A stretch of 64,000 nt of DNA, taken from contig AP031352.1 of assembly GCA_037833965.1 (NCBI GenBank), positions 27,158,501-27,222,500 of the forward strand. The letters are read 5' to 3'. This stretch comes from Marchantia polymorpha subsp. ruderalis (taxonomy: Eukaryota; Streptophyta; Marchantiopsida; Marchantiales; Marchantiaceae). Under the pieces are notes generated by a model. It worked only from the letters and a program-made list of their open reading frames with translations. It had not been told where the DNA came from and searched no databases. This document shows positions 47,701-61,639 of the stretch, one piece after another; position 1 is the first letter of the stretch, and the number at the start of each line of letters is the position of its first letter. A program made the translations under genes and the position numbers.

Positions 47701-49439
47701 TGTATACGCTTCCCAAGTTACTACTAGTATAACTTCTTCTCCGCACTTTGATAGGCAGGTTGGATTTTTCGCTTGTTGGAATCATACACATTATGCATTA
47801 CCTGCCATAAATTATGGGTGATATCCATGTCTTGGGATCTACCTCAGACATTTCATTGCAGCTTTCTGGATGAGGGTCTATCCCAGTCATGTGATGCTAG
47901 AATAGAGACGAAGAAAGACGTTATTTGATCCCACATAATAAACTGAATAAGGTCTTTTGTGACTTGTTTCGAACTACTCGAACAGACCAGGAGCAGGTCA
48001 AGGTCTTCGATGAATGTGAGCATATGTGCTTTTGTGTTTTTGTTTTGAGATAACAGACTTTAAAATTCTTGGATTTATTGGGGAACAAAGTCAATGTTGT
48101 GAGGCCCGTATCTCTGTTGCAGTTTTCAAGACAAGTATCTCAAAACTTTAACTTCCTTTGATCCTTTAGGCATCTGCTTGTTTCAAGTACTCATGGCAAG
48201 ACACAACATGCTGGAGATTGAAGAACCAATGTCAAACAACATGCTGGATGTATGCGGATTGTTTTTTTGTCTCCATCAGCCAACATTGTAACTGTAATTA
48301 TTACTTAAATATTGCTCCAAGATATACAACCATAAAATCAACCAATACATGTTGTTATGTCAGATGCTCTTAACTGTTTTTGACAATGAGATTCCTTAAA
48401 CTGGGGACAAATGTTGATTTTTGTCAAGGAGTGAAAATATAATCATCACTTAACAGCTTTTTAGATTTTTCATCTTTTTAATATTCTATAGAGAAAGTCA
48501 ATAAGCGATGTAAAACAATCATGTTATACTTTCTACAGAAAATTTAGCTTAAAAATGTATCTTCAAAGATGTATTTTAAAGATGTATGGAACATGTATCA
48601 ATGTGTTGTTATAGAATCCTAGGTCTATCTTTTCAGTATTGAATCATGCAAGTGTAGAGAAAGTCTTACCTTAAATTTTCTTTATTATAATGTATTAAAC
48701 GTGGGAACCAACAACATAAAATGGTATACTATACATTTGATTGCTATACAGTTCACCTGTAGCATTTGAACTGTAAGTTCATGATGCTCGACTTGCAAAA
48801 ACCTAATCCAGTAATAAGCGTATATCTATAAAGTGCTTGCTAAGATGCCACGGAGATTGAAGAACCCCAAGACTCAACTGGTCGAAATACCATAATTCAT
48901 TATCAGGAGTCTCATAGTAACCTTCTCGTTCTCAACTAGATAAACAATGCCTTATGAATAACACATATATAAGTAACATGTAAAAGAACACACCAATTTG
49001 TGATAAGGAATATTCTCGAGATTAGCTACTAGATTTTCATGAGAGTAAGATAAGGATAATTCGTGGGAGGGCTTTTTTGTCATCGAGGAAATATATGTTA
49101 CTTCTGATGTATTAAATTTCCTTGGATTATAGTTTTAATGAATAGTTTTTGAATGAGAAGAACGATCATTCTTTAAAATATTGCAATTGAAATGACCGTC
49201 TCTCCTCATCTCCATTTCATTGTTTCATATAGATCAATTTTTTTCATCTGCTACTTATTTTTGGAGTCTGAAGACTGTTTGAGTCATTCATCAAATTTAT
49301 ATATTTCAGACATGATATGTGCGCTATAATTGAAAAGATACAAACTACGGTATACACCTTTTTCACATATAAAAAATCTATTACATACATTATGATCGCA
49401 CAAGATGTTGATTTCTTCTACAAATTGGACTATCAAAAA

Positions 49440-49440
<1 letters not shown>
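47701..49440. other. AT-rich flank, nothing recognised
   Basis: The sequence is AT-rich with short ORFs only and no domain or RNA gene that I can identify. It may contain the rest of the LTR element. Confidence 0.35.
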
Positions 49441-49442
<2 letters not shown>

Positions 49443-49489
<47 letters not shown>

Positions 49490-49504
49490 TATAATTATAT
49501 ATAT
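49443..49504. repeat. TA microsatellite
   Basis: About 22 uninterrupted AT dinucleotides are followed by imperfect ATT/TATA copies. It can fold on itself and is probably length-variable. Confidence 0.9.
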
Positions 49505-50886
49505 GAACAATTGAGAGCACTTTACGTGATTTGACGATCAATTTGATGTCACTTTAATCATAGCAATCTTTCTATCTCCGGGATAATACATTTCTCTTAC
49601 TCATACTTCTTGGCACGAAGAAATTATCTGCAGTCTCTCCTATAACCGAAAAGTTATGGATACATATCCTTTATGGTAGGCAGTTGACATCTGGTGCGAC
49701 AATAAACTCATTGATGGTCACGCTCCCTTGGGTTTGTATATAAACTATTCACAACTCTATTGTGGTTTCTATCGACACTAGAATCTCTGATGGTGCAATC
49801 TACCACGATACAAAATGAACCCAAGTTGTGGTACGCCGCCACCAAACCCAAATGTAGTGATGACTCTAGCTATAATGTATTTTCAATTTCGTTAGTGTCA
49901 GTAAGGGTCTATTTTAAATTGAGATGGTTTATTGAGCACATACAAGACCATAAGTTTTGAAAATGAAAGTTGGCTTATTTATGCTAAAATGCCATAAGCC
50001 AAATTTCCTTTTCAACACTATTATTGAGACAAAAGTAGTACCTTTATCTCCTTTGCAGTCCGTATGTACCTTAGGGTACCCTTCCCTTCCAAAAGTGCTC
50101 CTGGCTCCTCGTCCATCGCCGACGGTGCGGTATAAAATGCAATGCACACTTTGCCCATAAATCTTGAGAAAACTTACCACTAACGGCGATCTGCCATACC
50201 TAGTCCACGTTTGTTTGATTCAATACTCTTGGCATGTAGTCATTTGGCTACATGACATGTATGGGGGACCCCTCGAAATACCACATCACTTTCGACCGTT
50301 ACAAGTGGGACATCCAGTGTGCGTGTTATCGTTGTAATTATCGACCGGCCCAAGAGTGGGGTTTGCCCTGCTCGATCACTCCAGTGCAGTTCTATCGAAC
50401 TGCACTAAAAATAACTGAGTCGATGTCTCAGAGTCGTCCGGGAAAAATAGAAGTTTCAGAAATAGCCGGGGTCGAGATGTAATTTCTGAATAGGATTTTG
50501 CAGGTTTCTCTTCTGATGTCGTGAGAACCATTTGTGTGCCCTCACTGACACCTTCGGAAGCAGAAATTCATCTCTCTTGGAGACACTACAGTACTAAACT
50601 ACGGAGTCCCCCTGGTAATTAATTGTATTTCGGCTTTGGACTCTTCTGCAAGGCACATGGTTCTCCTAGATATACTAAAAACTGACATGGCTCGCATGCC
50701 TTTCCTCGGACTGTTGGATCCAGGTGTGGATCGGCGAGGCAGCCACGTGGCAAGCGGTCATGGAATCCTGGCTACATTTGGCTGGGTCAAAATACATGAC
50801 GAGGATAGCAGAGACGACGAGAGAGCGAAGGAAAACATCGGAGTATTTAGCAGCGTCGTCGACTTCAACGCGAGACCGACTTAGCC

Positions 50887-50934
50887 GGGAAAGGAAAGGA
50901 AAGGAAAGGAAAACAACACAAAACAAAACAAAAC
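50887..50934. repeat. GGAAA and CAAAA pentanucleotide runs
   Basis: Four to five GGAAA units are directly followed by AACAC and three to four CAAAA-type units. A compound minisatellite without evident role. Confidence 0.75.
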
Positions 50935-53900
50935 GTGACGCACTTGGCAATTCCATCTCCAAAGTAGTTGGAATGAAGGACCGACATTTACCAGCGGGGG
51001 CGGTCAGCAGAGCCGAGGTAAATCGGGCTGGAGGTCAGATCCCGCGACTCCATCGTGGCGTACAAGGAAACGTCAAGGACAAAGACACAGAACCCCAAAG
51101 AGCGGGCAACAGGTACAACCGGGTACAACGAGGCCGTGAACTGCCATAGTTCAGATAACCTACGGCGATAGCCTCGTGTTTCGCAGTAACTTCGGAAGAG
51201 CAGAGGATGCGAGGCGAGATTAATCGCCGCCCGCCGATCAACATAACACGGTTAGGTAGTCTGATTAGATTCTCTGCTGGGGTACGGGGTGACGGGGCAG
51301 GGCAAGGGGGGCAGGGGGCAGTGGACTTAAAGCCGCGGGGCCACCGTGGCTTCGCTGCGACTTCGCGGCCACAAACGCTCTCTCGCGCGACATAGCGGTC
51401 GCGGGAGGGGAGGGGAGGGGACGGGCGCGGGTGAAGTGCGGGTGCCCGGTGTCGAGGCTGGCTGCGTGCGGCAGTGGTCGAGGGCGAAGGACATTCGCGT
51501 CTCGAGACTCGCTCGCCTGTCGCCGGGTTGTAGGTCGAGGACCGCGGCGGCTAGTTCGGTCGTCGAGGGGCGAGGCCCAGCGGACGGAACCCGTCGGTTG
51601 CGGCCAGTCCGAGGAGCCGATCGTACTTCGATGGTCGAACGTTTCTTGCCGAGTTGGACTTATAGATTCTGTGTTTGCGGGACGGTGGAAAGTGGGCATT
51701 GTACCATGTCACGGACTCGAGTTCTTGATGCGGCGATGGAAGTGGGCCTCTCGAGATTCGAGGTACGTAGACGGGGGGCGCGTGAGAGTCTGAGTCTCTG
51801 AGTCTAGCAGCCAGCGAACAATCAAGCGAGCGAGCGAGCGATAGAAGAGAGAGAGAGATGGAGAGAGGGAGGGAGTAGGAGTCAGCCTCGATTGAGTGAG
51901 GGACAGGGCTTCTCTTTTCTCGCCGGTTCCAATAATAGCGCAGCAGCTGGTGCGTGTAGAGTTCACGAGAGTCGCAAGAGATCGATGGAGAATCTTCGGC
52001 TGACACTCAACTCACACGGGATTGTGGTGTTGCATCGCTTAAACTCGTCAAACCTCAAGATGCTTTACGATTAAGTTTTCTATTCCGCTGATCAATCAAG
52101 GTTGTAAAGAAATGTGTACGCGGATGATCATTTCCTGACGACGTAAAGATGCTGCTCATTACGAGTGGAAGCGTGCCGAAATTGCCCAGTGAATTCAAAC
52201 GAGAGCTCTTGATGAGGAATCTACCCGTAATATTGCGTATTTGGCCGCATATATGCCGCCCCGTTTACTGATGGTATGGTGACGCCGCCTGTGTCGTCGT
52301 TACTGCCTTCGGGTTATATGTCTGTGAGCGTCGGTCGTACGAGTAAAGCGGGAATTCCCACATCTCACCCATTCATATGTGAGAGAGTCTACTAATGAAT
52401 CCGAAAGAAATTTCCAGCACAGATTTGTGAGTATGGAAATTGGATTTGCGCGATCTGACGACAAGTCTTGCCGCCATAGAAGACACGCGTGCTGCTGTGA
52501 GCAGTGTGCACCTCTCTGTCCATACTCAGGTCAATTGGCACAAGGAGTCTGAGCACCGAGAAGTCGACCTTAGATGCACCGACATTTGCATAGACTGCTG
52601 CAACTCTACACTTCTTGGTATTTCTGAAAGTCAATCGAAATACAAAATCTGAGCCGACCGGAGTGGATCGCTTTTTGTATATTTCTGCTGGCACATTTGA
52701 CGGAATTAAAGTATAACACACCGAAAGATAGGTGACTACCCAAGCACAAGGTAAACACTCAATCTACGAGGACAGTAGAAAGTACTGTCTCGTCATTCGC
52801 AGGGACACAGATGCAACTGATCGTGTGAGCCCGCAAATGTGGTGTTTCGTGTATAGGTCGCTAGTCCAAGTTATCATACGCTGTCTTCACGGATTGTAAT
52901 CACATTTGGTGGGCAGACAGCCAACAATGCTTCGAGCGGCTTCTGTCGGCGACCACAACATTGTACACAAATCATGCGCACGAACATGTTCGGTCCTGCC
53001 ACGTTGTCCACCTCGAAAATTATTATTACTACTCACGTCTAGGGCTCAAACTAGGCCCAAACTCGACAGCAATCGCTCACTCCAGCAACGCAACGACAGC
53101 CAGTAGTTTTAGTACGATTTCTACGCTTCTGTTGTCAACGACCGCCATGTAACTGCACGAGGTCAGAAAGTGGAACAATCGACCATTTCAAGATGGCTTG
53201 CACAAATGCAGGTCAATCTCGGATTTGAATCTAGTGGAGCATAAACGTCGCGTAGAATTCCGCACGAATCGAAGGCGGCAATGTGTCTGAGGCGAAGCTC
53301 GTGGACCCTACGATCTTACAAGCAACTGGAAGATCCGTGCGAAAGAACTCATTCGGAAGAAAATTAAACGGACCTGGCTAATTTCGGAAAAGTGGCGCTT
53401 TCGGACCCGAGGTCTAGGAGGAGCAGCAGAAGCAGCAAGATCAGAGCCTCTGAATGGAGCTGCGGATGACGATGAAGACTGAAGTCGCATGCACCGAGAG
53501 AGTATACAGCAGATCGGACGTTCTCAGGCGGCCACAAGAGTCTACGGCGGTAGAACTGGATATTGTTCTGAGGTATGTCATGCCACACCCTCCTAGCCTA
53601 CTACTGCGAAGACCACGACGACGTGGCCGGCTGATGACAAGCTGATATGAGCAGATCTTATGTGTGCTGAGCTTGAGCCGCAGTCACTGAAGTGGTGAAC
53701 ACATCGATTTGACCTTTAAGCATTGTTGTCTCGCCGGACGCACAGACTTTGCCAAAAGTCACCGACAATATGGAGCAGGGTGGCATGCAAAATTGCGATC
53801 CGAGGCGGATGGGAAAATTCAAGAAGGAGCAGGCTATGCTAACGTCGGACGAGGAGGAGGAGGTGATCGGGTCCGCATCGTCGTCCGACCATATCCAGAC

Positions 53901-56160
53901 GAGGAAGATCGTCTGAGGCTTGTGCATGACCTGGGAAAAGGCCCAGGAACGGCGTTGATGTGTAAGGAAGGAGTTCCTTTTGCTCCACCTCCTTGCATGA
54001 GAACAACCTAAATCCTTTTGGGCGTTTCGGAAAGGTTAAAGGGGGAGAACTCTAAAAGACAGCTGAAATCGCCACGTCGTAAGTTCGTGAGTTGCGCATG
54101 TGTTTCTTTCCTCCCCTCTGCTGGCAAGGCGCACACACCTGGTCAAACCTTTCTCAATGGTTCCGCGGGGCACCTTTTACTCGACGAATCATTCAACCTT
54201 CCTCGATCCCGTACAGTAAGCGCGGCCGACCAGACCACATCAAAGCACGCAAGCAAATACCCCTGCTTCTGCGATCCCTACAACAACAGTGTAGTGCCAC
54301 TCAGATCCCTTTCTGTGCTGCTGTGTTTGTCATCCCGTCTCACCTCATCTTCTCTTTTACTCTTCATCCGCTTTATCGATCCATGAAGATATGCAGATGC
54401 ACAGAAAACAAGCCTGGATAGAAGAAAATCCGAGACGGCAGGCTGGAAATACGTATACGGAATTGTTTGTCTTCCCTCAGCAAGACGATACATGACATAT
54501 GGGCAACTAGTTAGATAAGTTATAGAATCCAGTCGCAGGACTCTTCCTGGATAAGCACTAAAGGAAAGAGTAAGCCATCCTGGGGCCTCGGCTAGCGTGC
54601 TCCCCCACTCTCTTCCGCCCTCCCTCACTGGCTGACTCAATCAGTGAAGTCGACAGGTGGTCCCGCAATCTGCACTGCATATTCTCGATGACACGAGAAG
54701 AAGAGGACTTTTGCATAATCTTGAACCTGGGAAAACACAAGATCGAGTGCAGCTGTACTGTGCGAGCCCGGCTGCTGCAGCCGAATCTTCGTCACCGTGT
54801 CCAGCTACCGTCGTCGAACCGTCCAGTTCGTACTAAAGCCATCCTACCATCCAGTTATCCATCCATCCCTCGGTCCTCTGCGCTGATCTGCAACCTTCTT
54901 TTCTTGCATCGGCGGTTCATAGTCTACACTACCCTGCTTCGCTCTTGATATGCAACTCTTTACACTTTACACCTGCCCCAAAGGAGCAATCAGACAACAT
55001 CCTCAAACTTTTCCGTGTCACATGTGTGTGACTGACTTCAAATGACGCTGATTTTTGCAGATACGACCTTAGGTGATGTTCGATGGCATAGTGGCTTGTG
55101 TCACCATTTTGCTCTTGCTCTCCCGTGTACTAGCAAACAATGCTGTAACCATGTTGGTACGAATCACCATGCAAGCCTGCCTACAATTAGTAACGACTCG
55201 GCTGTCATTCTGCCTGCCCATGGAATAAACCCTTCGCCCTCATTGTAGCAGAATTTGAGATCTATGTCTGTAAAGAGTTCTGGCAGTCTGACCACTGCAG
55301 GACCCACATCCAAAACAGCAGCAAAGACAATCTTCGCTTTCGAACTCCGCCATAGTTCGTGGGCACACATGTGCTCGCTTAACATACTCACGTCCAAAAG
55401 GTTATCCAAAGCCATATTCTACTTCCATACTGGGGCCTCGCCCCATCTTTCTCCTTTGGTTTCGTCCATGTACGGCTCGATGGGGCTCTTCCCCATCCTT
55501 TTGCTTTATATTCTTACTTCATTCGCATTTCATACATCTATCTTACTTAGTATGGTTATCGACTTCCTCTAAAAAAACTCCTTCCCACTGCGATCATCCC
55601 CTCAACGAATAGCGTGTTGTCTTCATCCGGTTGAAAAGAGTTTTATCTTCTCACGACTCGCCCATACCAGACCAGTGATGTGCTTCGCTTCCAGATAATT
55701 CTACTCTGCATCGTCCTTTTCGAACATCGATCAACGAGCACTACCACAATAAGTCAAGGTTCCTTATCAGTCCCATCAATCACGGTTGATGATTGTCACA
55801 CATGCTTAACTTGAGGAGACGAATGGTACAAATCTTTCTTTCGGCACAGGGCCATTGTCACATTTTGATTTTGGACATTAAATTGGCGATTCCTTAGCTC
55901 CTTGGGATATCAGTGGGAAACAGTGGCATTCACTTATCGGTCCCACTGGCCAAAGACAACTTACTGTTCGTTTCATACCGCTCTGTTGTGGGGGTACATG
56001 CTGCATGAACTTTGTTTTGAGTCGGAAGGTTTATTTTACATCCAGCACAACTGCTTTGGCATCTTTTCAGTTTCATCCTAGATGGATACTGTAAATTGAA
56101 AGGCAGGTCTGCTTTTCAAATGACAAGACGCCTTTTGTATATGCCCACTACAGTTCTCGA

Positions 56161-56195
<35 letters not shown>
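56161..56195. repeat. CT microsatellite
   Basis: About sixteen CT dinucleotides with one interruption, in non-coding sequence. Confidence 0.85.
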
Positions 56196-56199
<4 letters not shown>

Positions 56200-59167
56200 C
56201 TCCCTTCCCTCTTCGTTATGGCTACACCTCTGCTGACGAGATGTATGTTGCTAATTTTCATACTTTATCTTTTTCAAGGGGCTGGAATGATCCATATGTA
56301 GATAATCGAAGAAGTTGTAAAGTCTATACAGTTTGAGTCGTTCTACTCTACTGCATGTTCAAACGAAACTTTCTTCTCATAATTATAACCCTTATCATTA
56401 TTATTACGTCTTCTTTCAACCCAAAAACGATAATGCTTTGCGTAAGAGAGATGGTCCCACAAACAGCTACATTTACGATTTTCGCTTTTATATCCATCTA
56501 CTTTAGCAGTCTTGATACTTGTAAGTACACCTGACAAGGTACATATCATCTCTGTTGCACAATTGCATTTGAAACATTATCTGGAAACTGCTATCCGTTC
56601 GGCTTATATCCCAATCAAGGTTCAGTATGATCATTCTTTTCTCACTTCCCACACCCTGCTTTACATCTTTCTTTAGTTGCAGTTGTTTAAGAATTTAATG
56701 AGTACAGTACTTCTGTACTTCTGAGCTGGATCATGAACAGAATTGGCCAGATTGCAAAGCGATTGAAATAACAACAAGAGCTTTAGAATATTTATGCCAC
56801 AAAAGCAGCAATGATTTGTAATCTCATCTGAGAGAACTCTTTTTAACGTACAGCATGGCTATCCATGCTCCCCAAAATAATTAGCACCGGAAAGTCATGA
56901 TCCCCACTACTGCATACTATTAATCTGGTATTTGATTCTGAAGCAGCGCGAAATTCATTTCCTCATTACTTTATGCCGACGATACGTTGATTTAAAAGCA
57001 CCACTTTACAGCCAGTGACTTAACCCTCCTGCCAGGACCGGAAGACAAAAGTGTTTCATGCTTTATGGAGTTATGAGTAGCAGCTAACCAACTAACAAAC
57101 AAGTGTAGTTCACTTTCTCCAGCTTTTCATGTACTAACGATACCCTGTCTCAAAAGCATCACAACTCTTAATTATCAACGCAACAATACTCCTGCAAGGG
57201 GTGAAGGCAACGAATATTTCTTTCTCAATAGTGATATGAGTAGCTAACCAACTATCACATTAAGATTCTGTGCTTTGGTTGAAAAACGTTACGGAACTGA
57301 ACATTAGTAAAACAAATCTGTTATACCAAGATCGTTTCGGTTTAACCTCTACACGGAGAATTTTTGAGAAATCTAGACTACATTCGAGTCTAGGTTTCGT
57401 GCTGACGTCGTCCCTTGCCCCGATTCCCCTTCTACAACTTTGAATCGGGGTGAAGAAGCTCGGATGACGTACACTCGATCCTGCACTCTTCTTGCAAGGA
57501 TGGGAGTCAATTTAAGCTCTGCTAAAGGTGTGAAAGTAGTCCACCAACATATTTGGTAAGAGATAGTAAATATCAAATTTATTAACCATCAAGCTAGAGC
57601 CTTGAAATCTCTGTTTACATGAGCCCAAGCACTCGATGGAATTTAGGTCACAGGGGCTGGTAATGAGATATTCCTGTATTCTTCAAAGATCTATTTAGAA
57701 ATTTTTTGGCACCGACAAGCAAGTAATGAGAAGAACATAGATGCATACATAGTTGAGAATGAGATCAAAACGTGAAAGTTAGAAATTAAGGGTGGAAGAG
57801 TGAGCTGAATATGCGCAGCTTGCGAACTGCGAACAAGTCAAATGTTTACTGATCTAAAGCACTAATCACTGGATTACCACAAGTGGCATGAACAAAAAGA
57901 CGTATGAATGATATAATGAATCTTTCAAGGTCGAGAAGATCAAGATGCAAAATCATATTTATAAAATCAGGGATTTGAACAACTTATTTTGGAAATTTTC
58001 ATTATCAAATACCCATAAACTTTTTTAAATCAACATAAATAAGTATCGTAAATCTTATCTTGCTGATAAGAAAAAAATAGAAAAATCCAATTATGTTCAA
58101 AAATGTGTTTCAGATACGACAAAAATTGCTAATAATTCCTTGAATGTAGAAAAAATTATACTAGCATACATTCAAAATCACATCTAGTTTTTTATGCTTA
58201 GGTCAGCTTATAGCTTTGAAATTATTATGCTTGTAGATCTTAAATTTTTAGATATCAACTAATAAATCAAAGTACATCTATTTATGTGTATATCTCAAGA
58301 AAATAAATAAAGTAATACCTACCAATAGATACTTGCTGTATACTTACTAATAGTAACCTGAAGATATAAATTGCAGTAGGTAATATTTCTTCATATGCTG
58401 TTGTAATATATAAAGTGATCATTTTTATAACATTTTTTGATGGAATAATGATTAATTTTAATAATGAATAATTCTTTTTTATCTGTTGAAAAATTATTTA
58501 AGGTTTTCTTATATACTATTTATTTTAAAAAAACTTTAATTCATGAAGTAAATAAATACGTTAGAATTTTTATGTTAAATTAAATGATATTTAAACAAGA
58601 AATACAACTTCTTGATGTATCATAAGATTTATCATCTTTGATAATCATAAAACAGATTTTGATTTTGGTAAATGTGATGATACATTTATGTTTAAAATAG
58701 AATTAATTCTGAAAATAAACCTGTTGTTGTTGTTGTTTATAATTGCTCATGCTTTGAGTTTATGATACTTCACTCCCCAAATCAACCAAAAAAAATGTGT
58801 TTCCATGAAAATGATTTCAAAAATGAATAAAATTACAATATAATTTAAGTATCAAACAATTTGATCCATGTGTGTCTATTTGGATATGGTCTCATATATC
58901 ATGATGTGTGTTTTTTATATTATGTAATCATTTTAAGGTACTAACACATTCTTGAATTTTAACATGCAATCAAGTCATATACATTCTTGAAAGTTACAAT
59001 TATTAAATTATCTAACTCTATAGACATAAAAATCTTCTAGTAGTCATTGTTGTAGATGAAAATTTCAAGGTCCAAAATTTTGCATATATTTGTAACCTTC
59101 AGTTTGTTCTTGACTTGTTTTTTAAGAATATATGGTCATTTTGTTCATCGTATTTGACTATATAATA

Positions 59168-59216
59168 TCAAGCTCCCCATATTTTATAGTTGTCATCTTG
59201 TCCGTCAAACTTTTGG
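59168..59216 (-). mobile_element. Trace of a second Ty1/copia gag
   Basis: Minus-strand translation gives KFDGQDDNYKIWG, matching the FDG-NY-W signature near the start of copia Gag, followed by a short readable frame before stops. Because Gag precedes Pol and the neighbouring pol remnant lies at higher coordinates on the same strand, this gag must belong to a different element. The identification rests on one short motif. Confidence 0.4.
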
Positions 59217-60752
59217 GGTTGTATTTTATGCTTTCTGTATCAATGATTTTTCTTTTCACACACGAAGAATAAAAGCCTTAGGTTTAGAGTTTACACACTC
59301 TGAGAATGAAGGAACTCTTACCAACTTTCTAAAGTTCAAGTTAACTTGACAAAGATCATTGTCGTGAGCAGTCATTCTACTTTTTGACCTCTTTTGTTTT
59401 ATTTTTCTATACCAATGTCATGAATTTTACATCATCTAGTGCTATTTTGCTATAGAAACTTCTCCATTTGACTTCATGCCAACTAAGCTCAAAGAGTTTC
59501 TTGAAGATTGTCTACAATGAATTCAAATTTTTTCATTTTCAAAGAAGTGTATTGATGTTCATTAATTGTAAGCCAAAACTCTTAGATTATACATTGTTTG
59601 CACATAAGAAAATTGCTTTTGATGTTATCACAGCTGCAATTTGCCTTTGCACATCAAAAAGTGTTGATTAAGATGACGCAATGAAATTTTGCATACACTT
59701 TCTGTTCAATATCAGAATACTATTCCCGTAAAAAAAAAAAAAAACTTGTGTCTTTTTCTCTTTTTCTTGCCCACTCAATACCTCGTTAGCTTATATTGAT
59801 ATGTTTTACTTCAACTCAAACTACTCTTAAGACCAAATTTGTTCCAACAAGTTAAAGTTTCATTTTACAACTTGAGTTATTTTTTTTAACAAAGTATCGA
59901 AAGTTTGCAAACATTTTAGCCCAATCATATAATATTGATTACCACAAAAAATAATTCCGTTTTGTTATCTAGACGTTAATATGAATTGATGATGAACTGG
60001 AGATTGATCACAAATTGACGATCAAAATGAAACAAATGGTATAAGGGGATGAAGTATAACTTCAAGGAAGAAGTTCATGATATTGAAAAACTTTGGATTA
60101 AATTTTGCTAAAGCAAAGAGTGTCATATTATGTCTTTGAACAATTCTTGGTTACCAAGACAACATAGTAGACTTCATATCATCCATTGGATTGCAAGTAC
60201 TCATAATCAAGTATACTTACTATATACGTCATTCATAAAGCATGCATTCATCTCAAGTTCTTGAAAAGTAATGGAGTAAAAAACTCATGTGACTTGTCTA
60301 CATAAACAAGGTATTGTTCAGGAATCTTTGTACAAAGTTATCTTGGAGCTTATAAAGTAAACTAAAATTTTTCCAAGTATGAAGTTTGTGACAATACTAC
60401 TAAAGAATAAGAAGTAAAATGTTCATATTTGGAGAGCTCACTGCACTTGTCACTCACTTTGTCTTTAAATTTGAATGTTGTGAACTAATAATCAATTAAG
60501 TGAGTATATTCAAACTCTTCCTTACACTCTTGTACATTTAAATTATCACTCGCAAACATTCATTTAAAACTGCAAAAAATGTGTTATCATATTTTATAAA
60601 TCACTATCTATCAATTTCAATTTGTTATCTCATCTAAGCAATACAATCGCTTTGATCACTTTATTGCAAACAAATTTACTTCAAACAAAAGTTAAGAATT
60701 GCATTTTTGTAACATTTGTGGAAAGAAACAAAAATCATGACCTTCACAACGT

Positions 60753-60840
60753 ACAATATAGCAAAAACACAAAAAAATAAAACAAAAAATAATATGACAA
60801 TATAGCAAAAACACAAAAAAATAAAACAAAAAATAATATG
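60753..60840. repeat. 44-bp perfect tandem duplication
   Basis: Copies 60753-60796 and 60797-60840 are identical over all 44 bases, A-rich with short T and C interruptions, and the match continues three bases further. Perfect identity amid heavily decayed DNA indicates a recent event. Confidence 0.9.
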
Positions 60841-61639
60841 ACATTCTTCCGCGATCAAAATTTTTTGCACATCAAAGCAAATCAAATGCTCTTGATTAAT
60901 TTTAGATTATCTATCTATACTGTGTTGGTGTGTTGATTGTCACCTAACTAGCTCATTTGCAACTCACATTGAGTCAAATCAATAACAATAAACGCTAGTT
61001 GTGCATATTCTCATTTGAAATGAGATTTAACATTCTAAAATCATGATTAGGTACAAAAAAATACTTGAGATAAAGCTTTGTGAGACTCTATATAAAATTC
61101 ACAAAACGCCAAAGCGGCAACCAGAGCTTTTGCAAGTTTTTCTATTATAGAAATTGTTTAATTAGCTTCACTTACTGGAATCAAGTTAACATGAATTTTC
61201 AAAAGATATGAGTGAGTTTACTACTGTTGTTTAATCATACAAAATTTCATGTTTGTTTTTGTTTTAAATTTAACAAAATTGGAAAGATAAAAATTTCAGA
61301 TCATAATTTTTTATAAATTGAGTACCTTAATTATGTACACCAGTGCATGAGGTTTTACTAAAAAATCTATATACAATGTTTGAGGTGATCACATCATCAT
61401 CACATAAACTTCATAATATACATGTCAGTGCAAAATTCTAAATCTAGAAAAAATCATAAATCTGGATTATCCGATACTACTTCAACTTAAATTCACAATC
61501 TTAACTTAAACTATGTTGTTGGGATAATAATCTCTTTAACCTATATAATTACTCCACAGAAAATTTTATAATACAATCTAATATAGGTAATTCTATACAC
61601 TAGAGTTATAACTAAGTTGTAGCCAACATTTGAAAGTGT

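Larger units (their letters stand above)
49505..57890. other. Intergenic DNA with one GC-rich stretch, no supported gene
   Basis: Composition returns to balanced. A CpG-rich part at about 51200-51900 has overlapping ORFs of up to 151 codons on both strands, Arg/Ser/Pro-rich and without domains. It resembles the leader regions of the known genes, so it may be the promoter of an unrecognised or non-coding transcript running toward either side. ORFs further right (53709-54011, 54018-54386) also show no domain. I looked for splice-linked exons and found none I could defend. Confidence 0.4.

Noticed and set aside
51265-52006. Overlapping ORFs of 120-151 codons on both strands
   Set aside because: CpG-rich composition with few stops; translations are Arg/Ser/Pro-rich without any domain.
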